A stretch of 34,620 nucleotides of DNA, from the NCBI GenBank assembly GCA_020849625.1, contig JADLFV010000094.1, positions 1 to 34,620 of the forward strand, given 5' to 3'. Shown here one piece after another: positions 1 through 7,488 of this stretch. Made by a program: the position numbers and the translations under genes. Position 1 is the first letter of the stretch. The number at the start of each line of letters is the position of its first letter. Under the pieces are notes generated by a model. The model searched no databases, had not been told where the DNA came from, and worked only from the letters and a program-made list of their open reading frames with translations. This stretch comes from Phycisphaeraceae bacterium. GTDB taxonomy: Bacteria; Planctomycetota; Phycisphaerae; Phycisphaerales; Phycisphaeraceae.

Positions 1-97
1 CATAGGCTTCAATTCTGTGCAATGTGCACACCCGGCGCGGCAAGGCAAACGCGAAGGTCGCGGTCGGGCGGCCCTCGCGAGAGGGGGAACGATACGA

Positions 98-1099
98 TCA
101 ACGAACCACTCGACGACGCAGCATCAGCAGACCCGGAACAAGCAGCATCAGCGACGCCGGCTCGGGGATGGCTAACTGGGCCAGGGCTTCATCGAAGGAC
201 ACGTCGGGACCCAGCAGAGTCCACGCACCATAGCCCCAGTAGTCGCCGAGGATCTGGAGATCTGCCAGATTCACGTTGCCGTCGCCGGTGAAATCAGCTT
301 CCGACCAGGTGGCGGTTGCAGACTGCCAGTTGTCACCGAGAATTTGCAGGTCCGAAAGATTGACCAGTCCATCCTCGTTGGCATCACCCGCGTGGGGCCC
401 ATAGGGACCAATCTGGAGCTGTGCCAGGGCGAAGTTCCTCTTGCCGGTGGCCGGCGTACTGGCGTTAACCACGCCAAATTGAACCTTGTTGAGGGTAAGG
501 TTGCCTGTGGCAAAAGTGTCCTGGAGCACGCCGTTGATAGAATACGCAACCGTGTCGGCGTTCGGATCATAGGCGAACGCCACTGTGTAGTAAGTGTCCG
601 GGCCCAGTTGTACGATTGCATCATCAAGCCTGTTTTTCAACTGACGGTTGGCAGGATCGAAAGCGATATCCATCGACGCTCTCACCGCAGCACCCAGTTC
701 ATTGGTGTAGCCGATAATGTCACAGATCCCGTTATCAAAGAGTCCGAAGTTGTCCTGGCCGGATTCCAGTCGCATCACGGCAGTGAGTGTCCACCCATTG
801 GCGGATGCGGCAGCTTGTTCGGCTCCAGACAAGATGTAGGTATAGAAGGCTTCGCTTTGAATGAGTTCCGTTTGCCACGCTGTGATCGTGGGGAAATCCG
901 GGTCTGGTGACAATGGATTCGTGATGGTCGAGAAGCCGGGCCAGTTGGGGGGAACCGGGGGGTCATCGGGAGTATGTTGAAAAGTCCAACCTTCGTTCTC
1001 CGGATCATTGGCGCCGAAATGTTCGATATACTGTCCGTAGGCCCCTGATACGCAAACAGCAAAACAGAGACCTGTCGCCGCAGTCATCCACGGTTTCAT
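98..1099 (-). CDS. Secreted PEP-CTERM protein with paired dockerin-type repeats
   Basis: This 333-residue protein has an N-terminal signal peptide (residues 1 to about 22, ending near SGAYG), then a beta-rich domain of unknown function opening with a GANDPENEGW segment. Two dockerin-like calcium-binding repeats follow at about 237-290 (GDANEDGLVNLSDLQILGD and FTGDGNVNLADLQILGDYW). The C-terminal tail has PEP-CTERM form: an IPEP motif, a hydrophobic stretch and a terminal RRR cluster. By family knowledge such tails are processed by an exosortase, so surface display is expected. No exosortase is in the window. The domain before the dockerin repeats is clearly related to the next gene (shared NGICD and SMD segments). 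The start ATG has an AGGAG sequence about 8 bases upstream. Function is unknown; binding or handling of a polysaccharide is only a guess. Confidence 0.9.
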   Translation of the reverse strand: MKPWMTAATGLCFAVCVSGAYGQYIEHFGANDPENEGWTFQHTPDDPPVPPNWPGFSTITNPLSPDPDFPTITAWQTELIQSEAFYTYILSGAEQAAASANGWTLTAVMRLESGQDNFGLFDNGICDIIGYTNELGAAVRASMDIAFDPANRQLKNRLDDAIVQLGPDTYYTVAFAYDPNADTVAYSINGVLQDTFATGNLTLNKVQFGVVNASTPATGKRNFALAQLQIGPYGPHAGDANEDGLVNLSDLQILGDNWQSATATWSEADFTGDGNVNLADLQILGDYWGYGAWTLLGPDVSFDEALAQLAIPEPASLMLLVPGLLMLRRRVVR

Positions 1100-1131
1100 A
1101 ATCGTTGCTCCTTTGCCTTCGTCAATTGCTC

Positions 1132-1160
1132 ATTATAGACCTTCGAGTCTCCGCATTGAA
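1132..1160 (-). promoter_or_regulatory. Likely promoter of the first PEP-CTERM gene
   Basis: On the minus strand a perfect TATAAT (1137-1132) lies 17 bases from a weak TTCAAT -35 hexamer (1160-1155). The expected transcript would have a leader of about 26 bases carrying the AGGAG site. The weak -35 lies inside the conserved palindrome at 1154-1178, which suggests regulated transcription. Confidence 0.5.
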
Positions 1161-1178
1161 GAACACAATTCTTCAATG
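1154..1178. promoter_or_regulatory. 25-bp palindrome upstream of PEP-CTERM gene 1 (copy A)
   Basis: Perfect 10-base arms CATTGAAGAA and TTCTTCAATG flank the 5-base spacer cacaa. The palindrome ends 55 bp before the start codon and overlaps the -35 region. A near-identical copy lies upstream of the second PEP-CTERM gene, so this looks like an operator shared by the two paralogues. An RNA hairpin is less likely because the TATAAT lies downstream of it. Confidence 0.65.
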
Positions 1179-1400
1179 CCAATGCAACGCCTGTTACCCA
1201 GAAACTCCACCGATCAAATCATGTCAGGGTCAAAACCATAGTGTTGATTCGGCGCTCTGGGTTACCATCCGAATGAGTGGCCTTGACCTTGGTCAAGGCC
1301 ACCCGTTGAACATCAGGGTCAACGTGGTTGAGCCACGCTTCCCCCGCTTTGACCACGTAGTCTTACCGGCATCACGAAACTTCGAGCGTAGTCGTCAGGC

Positions 1401-2210
1401 CTACGACCGACGACGGCTTAGCACAGCAGCGAGTCCGAGACCAAACAAGCCAAGGGTCGCCGGCTCAGGCACGGGGTCGCCGAAGTCGGGCGTGGGGGGA
1501 ATGGGACCGAGGGCGCCGGTCTCGAGCGTCACGAGAGCATAGTCCTTGGGACCATCGTTGGCACTATCGAAGTTGATGGAGCCAAACCGAACCTCCGTGG
1601 GGGTCAGGGCGCCGGTGGCAAAAGTATTGATCAGCGTATCGTTGATGTAGTAGTCAACCGTCCCGGCGCCGACGTTATAGTTGAAGATTACTCTGTAGTA
1701 TGAGTCGCCGCCCACGTTGTTATAGGTATTGTCGATCCTGTTCCTGATCGTACGATCTGCGGCGGTGGCGCCGAGGTCCATCGATACTCTAACCGAGAAT
1801 CCTAACTGACTGGTTATGACGATCAGATCGCAGATTCCGTTGTCAAAGGTTGCGTTGTCAAGGGCCTCTTCAAGTCGAAAGATGCCGGTGAACCTCCACC
1901 CGTTGGCGGCAGCATCGTTCTGCTGGAGTACGGTGAGCGGGTCCGAGTACCAGACTTCGCTCAGGTAGTGGTCGATCTGCCAGGAGTTGGTCAGATCGAA
2001 ATCGGGGTCCGGAGACAAGGGGCCCACTGTGGACCAGTTGCCGCCGAAAGTATTGTCGACGCTTTTAGTCAAACTCCAGCCTTCGGTCGTCGGATCGTTG
2101 GCGCCGACGTGCGAGGACACGACAGCCGCCTGGGCCGCCGAAACGCACACCACCACACAGAAACCAACTGCGACAGTCGTCCAAGGTATCGAGCATTTGC
2201 TACTGAACAT
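1401..2210 (-). CDS. Secreted PEP-CTERM protein, paralogue of the first
   Basis: This protein has 269 residues from the chosen ATG, which is preceded by AGGAG at good spacing; a longer frame starting 54 bases upstream has no such site and would bury the signal peptide. Residues 1-28 form a signal peptide ending SAAQA. The mature part opens with GANDPTTEGW and shares NGICD and SMDLG segments with the neighbouring PEP-CTERM gene, so the two are paralogues of one beta-sandwich-like domain of unknown function. It lacks the dockerin repeats. The C-terminus has a PEP motif (VPEPATLGLFGLGLAA) followed by RRR, typical of exosortase substrates. The same palindrome precedes both genes, so they are probably co-regulated although separately transcribed. 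Confidence 0.88.
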   Translation of the reverse strand: MFSSKCSIPWTTVAVGFCVVVCVSAAQAAVVSSHVGANDPTTEGWSLTKSVDNTFGGNWSTVGPLSPDPDFDLTNSWQIDHYLSEVWYSDPLTVLQQNDAAANGWRFTGIFRLEEALDNATFDNGICDLIVITSQLGFSVRVSMDLGATAADRTIRNRIDNTYNNVGGDSYYRVIFNYNVGAGTVDYYINDTLINTFATGALTPTEVRFGSINFDSANDGPKDYALVTLETGALGPIPPTPDFGDPVPEPATLGLFGLGLAAVLSRRRS

Positions 2211-2251
2211 AATCCGTCTCCTACTTAAAAAAGATGTGATATCCGAATCCG

Positions 2252-2276
2252 ATTTGAAGAACACGATTCTTCAAAT
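2252..2276. promoter_or_regulatory. 25-bp palindrome upstream of PEP-CTERM gene 2 (copy B)
   Basis: Perfect 10-base arms ATTTGAAGAA and TTCTTCAAAT flank the spacer cacga, 41 bp upstream of the start codon. Compared with copy A, the core TTGAAGAA/TTCTTCAA and four of the five spacer bases are identical. No good -10 hexamer was found at the expected distance, so the exact promoter is unclear. Confidence 0.65.
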
Positions 2277-2580
2277 ACGTTCGCGCCTACGGTTCCGCCA
2301 GTTGGCCCTACCAAGAAGCGGGCGCACTTGTCCAGTTACACTGCACTACAAAACTACTTGAACATCCACCATACGATGCACGAATTGGCTATTCCGAAAT
2401 GATCCGTAAACTGTGTATTTCATACACATCAATCTCCGTGCGCACTCTGCCAGCGGCGGCAAAGTCTCCCAGGGGGTACACTTCTAATAAAACGGCTTGT
2501 TCCATACCCCCAAGAGATTCCATGCTTCATTCCATATTCATTCTCCTATTCATGGTTGATTTCAATCCTGGCGATACGAT

Positions 2581-3666
2581 TTACCTGCAACTCAAGTCAT
2601 GCTGGGGGGAAGATTCAAGAATGTGGGCGGGAAACGACTCGGACTTGGACACCGGCTCCCCTGCCGTCAAACGGCGCAGCAAGCTTGTGATCGCTTCAAC
2701 TCTTGTCTGTCCGACAGGAACAATCGGCGTAATCCATCGAAGGTTGCGATACATCTCGCTGACAACAATCAACTTTCGAGGCCCGTCTACAAGTTCATGC
2801 AATCGACGACATGCCTCTACGTCAAGATGGTTACGAAGAAACAGCGCGTCAATCTGCGGCTCATGCGAAATCAGGCTGTTCAACGCGGAATCTACCTCTT
2901 CTGCAAATGGCGGCACCGTCTCAATGGCAACGAGGCGATTTCCCAGTCCGCTTATCAGGCTGTTGACCAGCACATTGTCCCCTGGCCGCCATTCATTGCG
3001 CATCAAAACGCCCACATGCTGACACCCGCATTGAACCAGATACTCCGCGACACATTTGCCCAACTGTTGCTGGTCGTAGCCAATGTGAGGCAAGTCTATG
3101 TCTCGATCAGGCGTACCCAAAATGCAGGTCGGCCAGCCGTTGCGTTGCACAACCCGTTGCGCAGCCGTCGGCATCCAGCGAAAGATAAATGCCTGCGTTC
3201 CAGCGTTCACCCGTTGCCGCAGCCATTCTTCAATTTGCTCCTCAGTGTGGACGTAAGTGGGCAACAGGTTGATACGCAGAGCCAATTCGTCCGCACCCTT
3301 GGATCCCGATGTCCCAGCGAGGATTTCGTCAGTCAAGAATTCCGGACCACCTCGACTTACAATGTCCTCCGGCATCACGCAATCCACACATCGGACAGCG
3401 GCCGCATCGGCCGCGCGCGATGGCGGCTGTTTGACATAGATTCCCGACCGGTGGCGACGCTCGATCAGACCCTCGGCCTCTAATCGATCGAGGCAGCGAA
3501 TCGCCGTAGACGTTGAAACTCGATGTTTGTCACAGATCTCCTTGATCGTGTAGAACTGCTGGCCTGATGAGAACTCGTTGGCTTCAAGTTGATCACGCAA
3601 GGCACAAAAGACCTGATGTCTTTTCCGCCCGATGGGAATTGGAGTCTTTGTCGTGTTGACGGTCAT
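2581..3666 (-). CDS. GntR-type HTH / LacI-type sensor transcriptional regulator
   Basis: This 361-residue regulator has the two-domain plan of AraR-like repressors. Residues about 14-82 form a GntR winged helix-turn-helix (FYTIKEICDKHRVSTSTAIR, then LDRLEAEGLIERRHRSGIYV). Residues about 97-355 are a periplasmic-binding-protein fold of the LacI type, which normally binds a sugar or sugar derivative. The ATG has an AGGG site about 7 bases upstream and lies below a near-consensus promoter overlapped by an inverted repeat, which suggests autoregulation. Likely targets are itself and the divergent propeller-hydrolase gene at 4451. The ligand cannot be told from sequence. Confidence 0.85.
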   Translation of the reverse strand: MTVNTTKTPIPIGRKRHQVFCALRDQLEANEFSSGQQFYTIKEICDKHRVSTSTAIRCLDRLEAEGLIERRHRSGIYVKQPPSRAADAAAVRCVDCVMPEDIVSRGGPEFLTDEILAGTSGSKGADELALRINLLPTYVHTEEQIEEWLRQRVNAGTQAFIFRWMPTAAQRVVQRNGWPTCILGTPDRDIDLPHIGYDQQQLGKCVAEYLVQCGCQHVGVLMRNEWRPGDNVLVNSLISGLGNRLVAIETVPPFAEEVDSALNSLISHEPQIDALFLRNHLDVEACRRLHELVDGPRKLIVVSEMYRNLRWITPIVPVGQTRVEAITSLLRRLTAGEPVSKSESFPAHILESSPQHDLSCR

Positions 3667-3748
3667 AAATAGCCCTACGGAAAGCTGAAACCCAAAACAG
3701 AAACAGAAATTAAATGTCAGTCTAGTGGCATTCTATCAAACTAAGCCG

Positions 3749-3776
3749 ATTATACATCGCGTTTGCTTAATGTCAA
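3749..3776 (-). promoter_or_regulatory. Near-consensus sigma-70 type promoter of the GntR/LacI regulator gene
   Basis: On the minus strand TTGACA (3776-3771) and TATAAT (3754-3749) are both perfect hexamers, separated by 16 bases. The transcript would start near 3742, leaving a leader of about 75 bases before the ATG at 3666. The -35 overlaps one arm of the inverted repeat at 3766-3819. Confidence 0.75.
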
Positions 3777-3819
3777 GGTGTTCCCACTAGTCATCCGCTG
3801 GGACTATAATGACATTAAG
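3766..3819. promoter_or_regulatory. Inverted repeat overlapping the regulator's promoter, probable operator
   Basis: The arms CTTAATGTCA (3766-3775) and TGACATTAAG (3810-3819) are exact reverse complements, 34 bases apart. A third half-site, TTAAATGTCA, lies at 3710-3719 in the transcribed leader. Half-sites around a -35 fit a dimeric autorepressor that could loop the DNA. A TATAAT on the plus strand (3805-3810) partly overlaps the right arm, but without a good -35. Confidence 0.55.
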
Positions 3820-4133
3820 TCCTTACGTATCAGTTAATTACAATATATGACGGCTTATCATCATCACGAATGTGTAGAATGATAATGAAGTCGAAGGTGG
3901 CAAGCGAGTCGGCCAGGAAGGGGGTAACAGCGATGTGACCGAAGGTGGCAAAGCAGTCTGCCCTTGCCTGAGGTATGCGCTAAAGTGCGGTCATTGCCAT
4001 GACGGTGGCATACCTCCCCGCCCAACTGGCGACTGGGTGACTACGGAAGGAAGACCGGCTCCAGGCGACAACAGCGTGAATGGCGAAGGTTCCAAGCGGA
4101 GCTGGTGACTTTTCAGTAGATAGGGTATCGCGT

Positions 4134-4147
4134 TGAAAGCGTTTACC
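4134..4147. promoter_or_regulatory. LacI-family operator-like site
   Basis: The sequence TGAAAGCGTTTACC matches the LacI/GalR family consensus TGNAANCGNTTNCA at every fixed position except the last. It lies about 300 bp upstream of the propeller-hydrolase gene and in the same intergenic region as a regulator with a LacI-type sensor domain. That regulator's own DNA-binding domain is of GntR type, so a different LacI protein may use this site. Confidence 0.4.
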
Positions 4148-4450
4148 CAGTCCTGGTTGGAGTGTATGCTGCTTTTTGCCGGACGGATGAACAGGAGAGA
4201 GGAATTAATTCGCGCTGCCAGTGTTGTTGTCCATCAGGACCAAGCCGGGCTAGAGATGTCTTGTCACACACTTGGGCATTGATAGCTGCGGGGACTTGCC
4301 AGCATGAGGTGATTTATCCTCCACATATACCGTCGAATTTGATCGCCTTGCAGAAGAAACGCGGGCACTACGAACACATTGCCGGAATCAGACATTACAC
4401 TTGTATCGACAAACATGCCGACGTCGCCCCCGCCGAGTGAGGAGTAACGT

Positions 4451-5887
4451 ATGTCCGGAAACATCGATGCCCCCTATGTTGTTGCATTATCCAACCATCC
4501 TCAACTCTTTCTTGACGATCAGTGCATAGGCAGCACTATCAATCTGTCACGCCGGATACAACAGCCCGCAAAATATTCAGGTAATCCAGTTGTGACCTGT
4601 GACTATCCTTGGGAAGCACATCTCGTTACACGGCCATCGGTAATACACGAGCCGGAACTGAACCAGTTTCGCATGCACTACAAGACCATCAATGCGCACA
4701 CACGTGAGGAGTTCTATGCGACATGCTATGCCGAGTCCGACGACGGCCTTGTATGGCGAAAGCCGCTGGCTCGTCACCACCTGTACTGTGGGCAACCATC
4801 TAACTTGACTGTAGGTCCTTGCCATGCCATCAGAACCTCCCACGATCCACGGAGGCCCTATATCGGTGTGACCAGCAATGGCCTTGCGAGCGATGCAGTC
4901 TCTGAGCGAGCTCTCTACGTTTTCTGCTCCTCGGATGGTCTGGATTGGGGAACGCCACACAGGATCACCGACACCAAGTGCGACACCGTGCCAAGCATCG
5001 TGTGGCATGAACCGGCCAAGCGATACTTCGTCTATACGCGGTCCCAGGCATATCATCCAAGCCTCCACGGACATATGCGGATCACCGGCGTGTTGGAGAG
5101 TCAGGACTTTGAGAGCTGGACGCCCAAGCGAGCCATCAGTCTGATCGATGAGGCTCATGGTTTTCCTTATGTTCAAGCCCACGCCCTGACCGCCCATGCT
5201 TATGGCGACATACTTGTTGGGCAGGTGCCCGTGTTCCACTTGGACGAGAGAGACAATAATTTCCTTAGTCCCTGTGAAATCCAGTTGGCGACGAGCCGCG
5301 ATGGTTGGCACTGGCGTCGCGTCGCAGACGGAGCCGCATTTCTTCCGCACGGCCCAGAGCATTGGGAGCGATGGTTCGTTCATTCGTGCTCAATGACGCG
5401 CAAGAATGACTTGCTCTACTTCTACTTTCATGGACATTCGCTGAAGCACGGGGCTTTGCGCCAACTGACGGAACAAGGCGTTGAGTTCAACGTGACGAAG
5501 CCGCTGGGTGCGATCGGGGTCGCCACGCTGCCAGCCGACCGCTTTCTGGCGCTGGAACCTAGTGATCAGGCGCATCCTGGAATCCTTGACACTCCCCCGA
5601 TTCGATTCGAAGGTCGCGAGCTGGTAGTCAACGCTCAAGCACACCCCACCGACCTGCAAGTCGAGTTGATCGATGAGCAGGGGCCGGTCGCCCCGTACGG
5701 AGCGAAGCCACTACCGGGTTTTGAGCGCTCCCATTCAAGGCTTATACCGCAAGATGCATTGCGATACCGCGTTATCTGGACCAGCGATGGCGTTCAGCAT
5801 ACGTTGGGTGATGCGTCACCACGCCAACCATTCATCGTACGCTTTCTCATCATGCGAGGCCAACTCTTCGCGTTTCAGATCCTGTGA
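4451..5887 (+). CDS. Glycosidase-like five-bladed beta-propeller protein
   Basis: This 478-residue protein has the LFLDDQCI motif near residues 18-25, seen in many planctomycete proteins related to the GH43/GH32/GH130-type five-bladed propellers. Later blades show repeated SDDGLVW, SSDGLDW and SRDGWHW segments that mark successive propeller blades. Acidic residues suited to catalysis occur, but I cannot name the catalytic pair with confidence. The C-terminal part (about 390-478) looks like the usual small beta domain ending in RFLIMRGQLFAFQIL, so the protein seems complete. There is no signal peptide, so it probably acts in the cytoplasm on imported oligosaccharides. GAGGAG precedes the ATG. 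It is probably controlled by the divergent GntR/LacI-type regulator. Confidence 0.75.
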   Translation: MSGNIDAPYVVALSNHPQLFLDDQCIGSTINLSRRIQQPAKYSGNPVVTCDYPWEAHLVTRPSVIHEPELNQFRMHYKTINAHTREEFYATCYAESDDGLVWRKPLARHHLYCGQPSNLTVGPCHAIRTSHDPRRPYIGVTSNGLASDAVSERALYVFCSSDGLDWGTPHRITDTKCDTVPSIVWHEPAKRYFVYTRSQAYHPSLHGHMRITGVLESQDFESWTPKRAISLIDEAHGFPYVQAHALTAHAYGDILVGQVPVFHLDERDNNFLSPCEIQLATSRDGWHWRRVADGAAFLPHGPEHWERWFVHSCSMTRKNDLLYFYFHGHSLKHGALRQLTEQGVEFNVTKPLGAIGVATLPADRFLALEPSDQAHPGILDTPPIRFEGRELVVNAQAHPTDLQVELIDEQGPVAPYGAKPLPGFERSHSRLIPQDALRYRVIWTSDGVQHTLGDASPRQPFIVRFLIMRGQLFAFQIL

Positions 5888-6141
5888 AGCAATCGGATGC
5901 AGACCGCGACACTCGATTTCCGCAGGTGCATGAGCAAATCGAATCATGGAACCGCTCGTGCCACGCCGCACAGGCAACAAACGCTTTATGCCGACCTGAA
6001 AAACGGCAAAATCGCTTGAACTGTGAGAGGGCGTCATGCTGTGTGCGGTGGCGAAGCCAGATACCTCAACACTCCAAGCACAGCTTCCGTCGGGTGCCTC
6101 CGGGAATCGAGCCGGGGCGACACCGATCGCTCTTCATGCAG
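5888..6141. other. Convergent intergenic region
   Basis: This 254-bp stretch lies between two converging genes. No terminator with a T-run was found. A short T-loop-like string (ggaatcgagcc near 6101) does not extend into a tRNA. Minus-strand frames across it run into the 3' end of the propeller gene and have no recognisable product. Confidence 0.4.
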
Positions 6142-7266
6142 TTAAGTACCCGGGTCATCTCTTGTCAGGTTGTCTCCATAAGGACCCGGCTCAAACAGGT
6201 GAATCCTGGACTGATCAACATACAGTTTGAGTTGACTCTGCGGTTCCAGACGCTCGGCCTTGACACGTGCCACAAGCCTCAGGTCGCCGCTCGTATGGCA
6301 GAATATGTCCATTTGACTTCCCAAAGGCTCAATCAACGATGCGGTGATCGTCATCGTCTGCTGCGGATTGTTGGCATGTTCGCCGGCACGCAGGTAGAAA
6401 CCCTCGGGACGAATACCCATCACCACGGGCTGGCCTATTCTGCCTCTGACTGCTTTGGCGTGGCGACCTTCCAACTTCAGGCGGACACCTTCGCACTCAA
6501 ACCACACGCCCTCGTCGCGTTGCACTGCCTGCCCCTCCAGAAAATTCATCGGCGGCGTACCCACGAAGCCCGCCACGAAACGGTTGGTGGGATTCTCATA
6601 CACCGTCAGCGGAGGGGCCACTTGCTGGATCAGACCCTCACTCATCACAACTACCAGATCGCCCAACGTCATGGCCTCTTCCTGATCGTGAGTGACATAG
6701 ATGGTGGTCGTTTGCAGGCGATGGTGCAGGCGTTTTAGTTCAGCTCTCATTTCAACCCGTAGCTTGGCATCCAGGTTACTCAACGGCTCGTCAAACAGGA
6801 AACAGGCCGGCTCGCGCACGATGGCCCGCCCCACCGCCACCCGCTGGCGTTGCCCGCCGGACAACGCTTTGGGCTTGCGGTCTAGCAGGTGCTCGATGCC
6901 GAGGATTTTCGCGGCATTATGAACACGCTCATCGATTTCCTTTCTTGGAAACTTGCGCAACTTCAGCGCGAAGGCCATGTTCTTGTACACCGTCATGTGG
7001 GGATAGAGGGCGTAATTCTGAAAGACCATGGCAATGTTGCGGTTCTTGGGCGGCACATCATTGACAATGCGCTCGCCGATGCGGATAGTGCCCTCGGTGA
7101 TCTCTTCCAGACCAGCCACCATACGCAGTGTGGTGGACTTGCCACAGCCGGACGGCCCCACGAGCACGACAAACTGCTTGTCTGCCACATGCAGGGTGAT
7201 GTCATCCACGGCTTTAACTTTTCCGGGATAAACCTTGGTGACGTTGTCAATCAGAACCTGAGCCAT
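6142..7266 (-). CDS. MalK/UgpC/MsmX-type sugar ABC transporter ATPase
   Basis: This 374-residue ATPase energises carbohydrate uptake. Visible motifs are Walker A GPSGCGKST (37-45), Q-loop FQNYALYPH (82-90), signature LSGGQRQRVAVGRA (135-148), Walker B CFLFDE (155-160) and the H-loop in YVTHDQEEAMTLGD. A TOBE/MOP-like regulatory domain fills the last third. The start was moved to the ATG before AQVLIDNVTKVYPG, which has AAGGA upstream. There are no permease or binding-protein genes beside it, so it is an orphan ATPase that may serve several sugar importers, as MsmX does. It lies 222 bp downstream of the exporter gene and may be transcribed separately. Confidence 0.93.
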   Translation of the reverse strand: MAQVLIDNVTKVYPGKVKAVDDITLHVADKQFVVLVGPSGCGKSTTLRMVAGLEEITEGTIRIGERIVNDVPPKNRNIAMVFQNYALYPHMTVYKNMAFALKLRKFPRKEIDERVHNAAKILGIEHLLDRKPKALSGGQRQRVAVGRAIVREPACFLFDEPLSNLDAKLRVEMRAELKRLHHRLQTTTIYVTHDQEEAMTLGDLVVVMSEGLIQQVAPPLTVYENPTNRFVAGFVGTPPMNFLEGQAVQRDEGVWFECEGVRLKLEGRHAKAVRGRIGQPVVMGIRPEGFYLRAGEHANNPQQTMTITASLIEPLGSQMDIFCHTSGDLRLVARVKAERLEPQSQLKLYVDQSRIHLFEPGPYGDNLTRDDPGT

Positions 7267-7488
7267 CGGCGGTTCCTTATCCCGCGAGTTACGTATGAAG
7301 CGCAATCGAATAGCCAACCAGGTGAACCGCTGCAAAGATTCATAAGTGAGGGCTGCTGTCCTTGTTGGTGCTCACAGACGAATCCGTTCTGTCTCCTGAA
7401 TCTGACCCAATCGTAAATGCTGCTTCCGTACACATGCGATCATGCATGGCGATCAACTACATAATCGTGGGTGGCATCATGCGTGTCA

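Larger units (their letters stand above)
1100..1400. other. Intergenic region between the two PEP-CTERM genes
   Basis: This stretch holds the promoter and palindrome of the first gene (1132-1178) and the 3' flank of the second. No terminator with a T-run and no credible small gene were seen in the rest. The reading frames crossing it have no ribosome-binding site and no family resemblance. Confidence 0.5.
3667..4450. other. 784-bp intergenic region with operators and an unexplained GC-rich block
   Basis: Positions 3667-3820 hold the regulator's promoter and operator half-sites. Positions 3878-4108 are a GC-rich block without stops in one plus frame (about 76 codons, glycine-rich, no ATG; GTG at 3935), containing two imperfect copies of cgaaggtggcaa (3892, 3940) and a weaker third at 4084. 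It may be a structured RNA, an intron or transposon remnant, or a short peptide gene; I do not recognise it. Position 4134 carries a LacI-type operator-like site. A 92-codon frame at 4162-4440 ends just before the ribosome-binding site of the next gene (GAGGAG at 4438-4443); its composition and lack of a good start make it unlikely to be real. Confidence 0.4.

Noticed and set aside
72..85. Hairpin CCCTC-GCGA-GAGGG downstream of the first PEP-CTERM gene as a terminator
   Set aside because: The stem is only 5 bp and no T-run follows on either strand.
4162..4440. 92-codon frame before the propeller-hydrolase gene
   Set aside because: No ribosome-binding site at its start, cysteine-rich unlikely composition, and no family resemblance; it probably reflects an open leader region.
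5816..6037. 73-codon minus-strand frame at the convergent end of the propeller gene
   Set aside because: It overlaps the coding 3' end, has no ribosome-binding site and no recognisable family.
6085..6135. tRNA-like T-loop string (ggaatcgagcc) on the minus strand
   Set aside because: The T-stem is not properly paired and no matching acceptor, D or anticodon arm was found within 100 bases.
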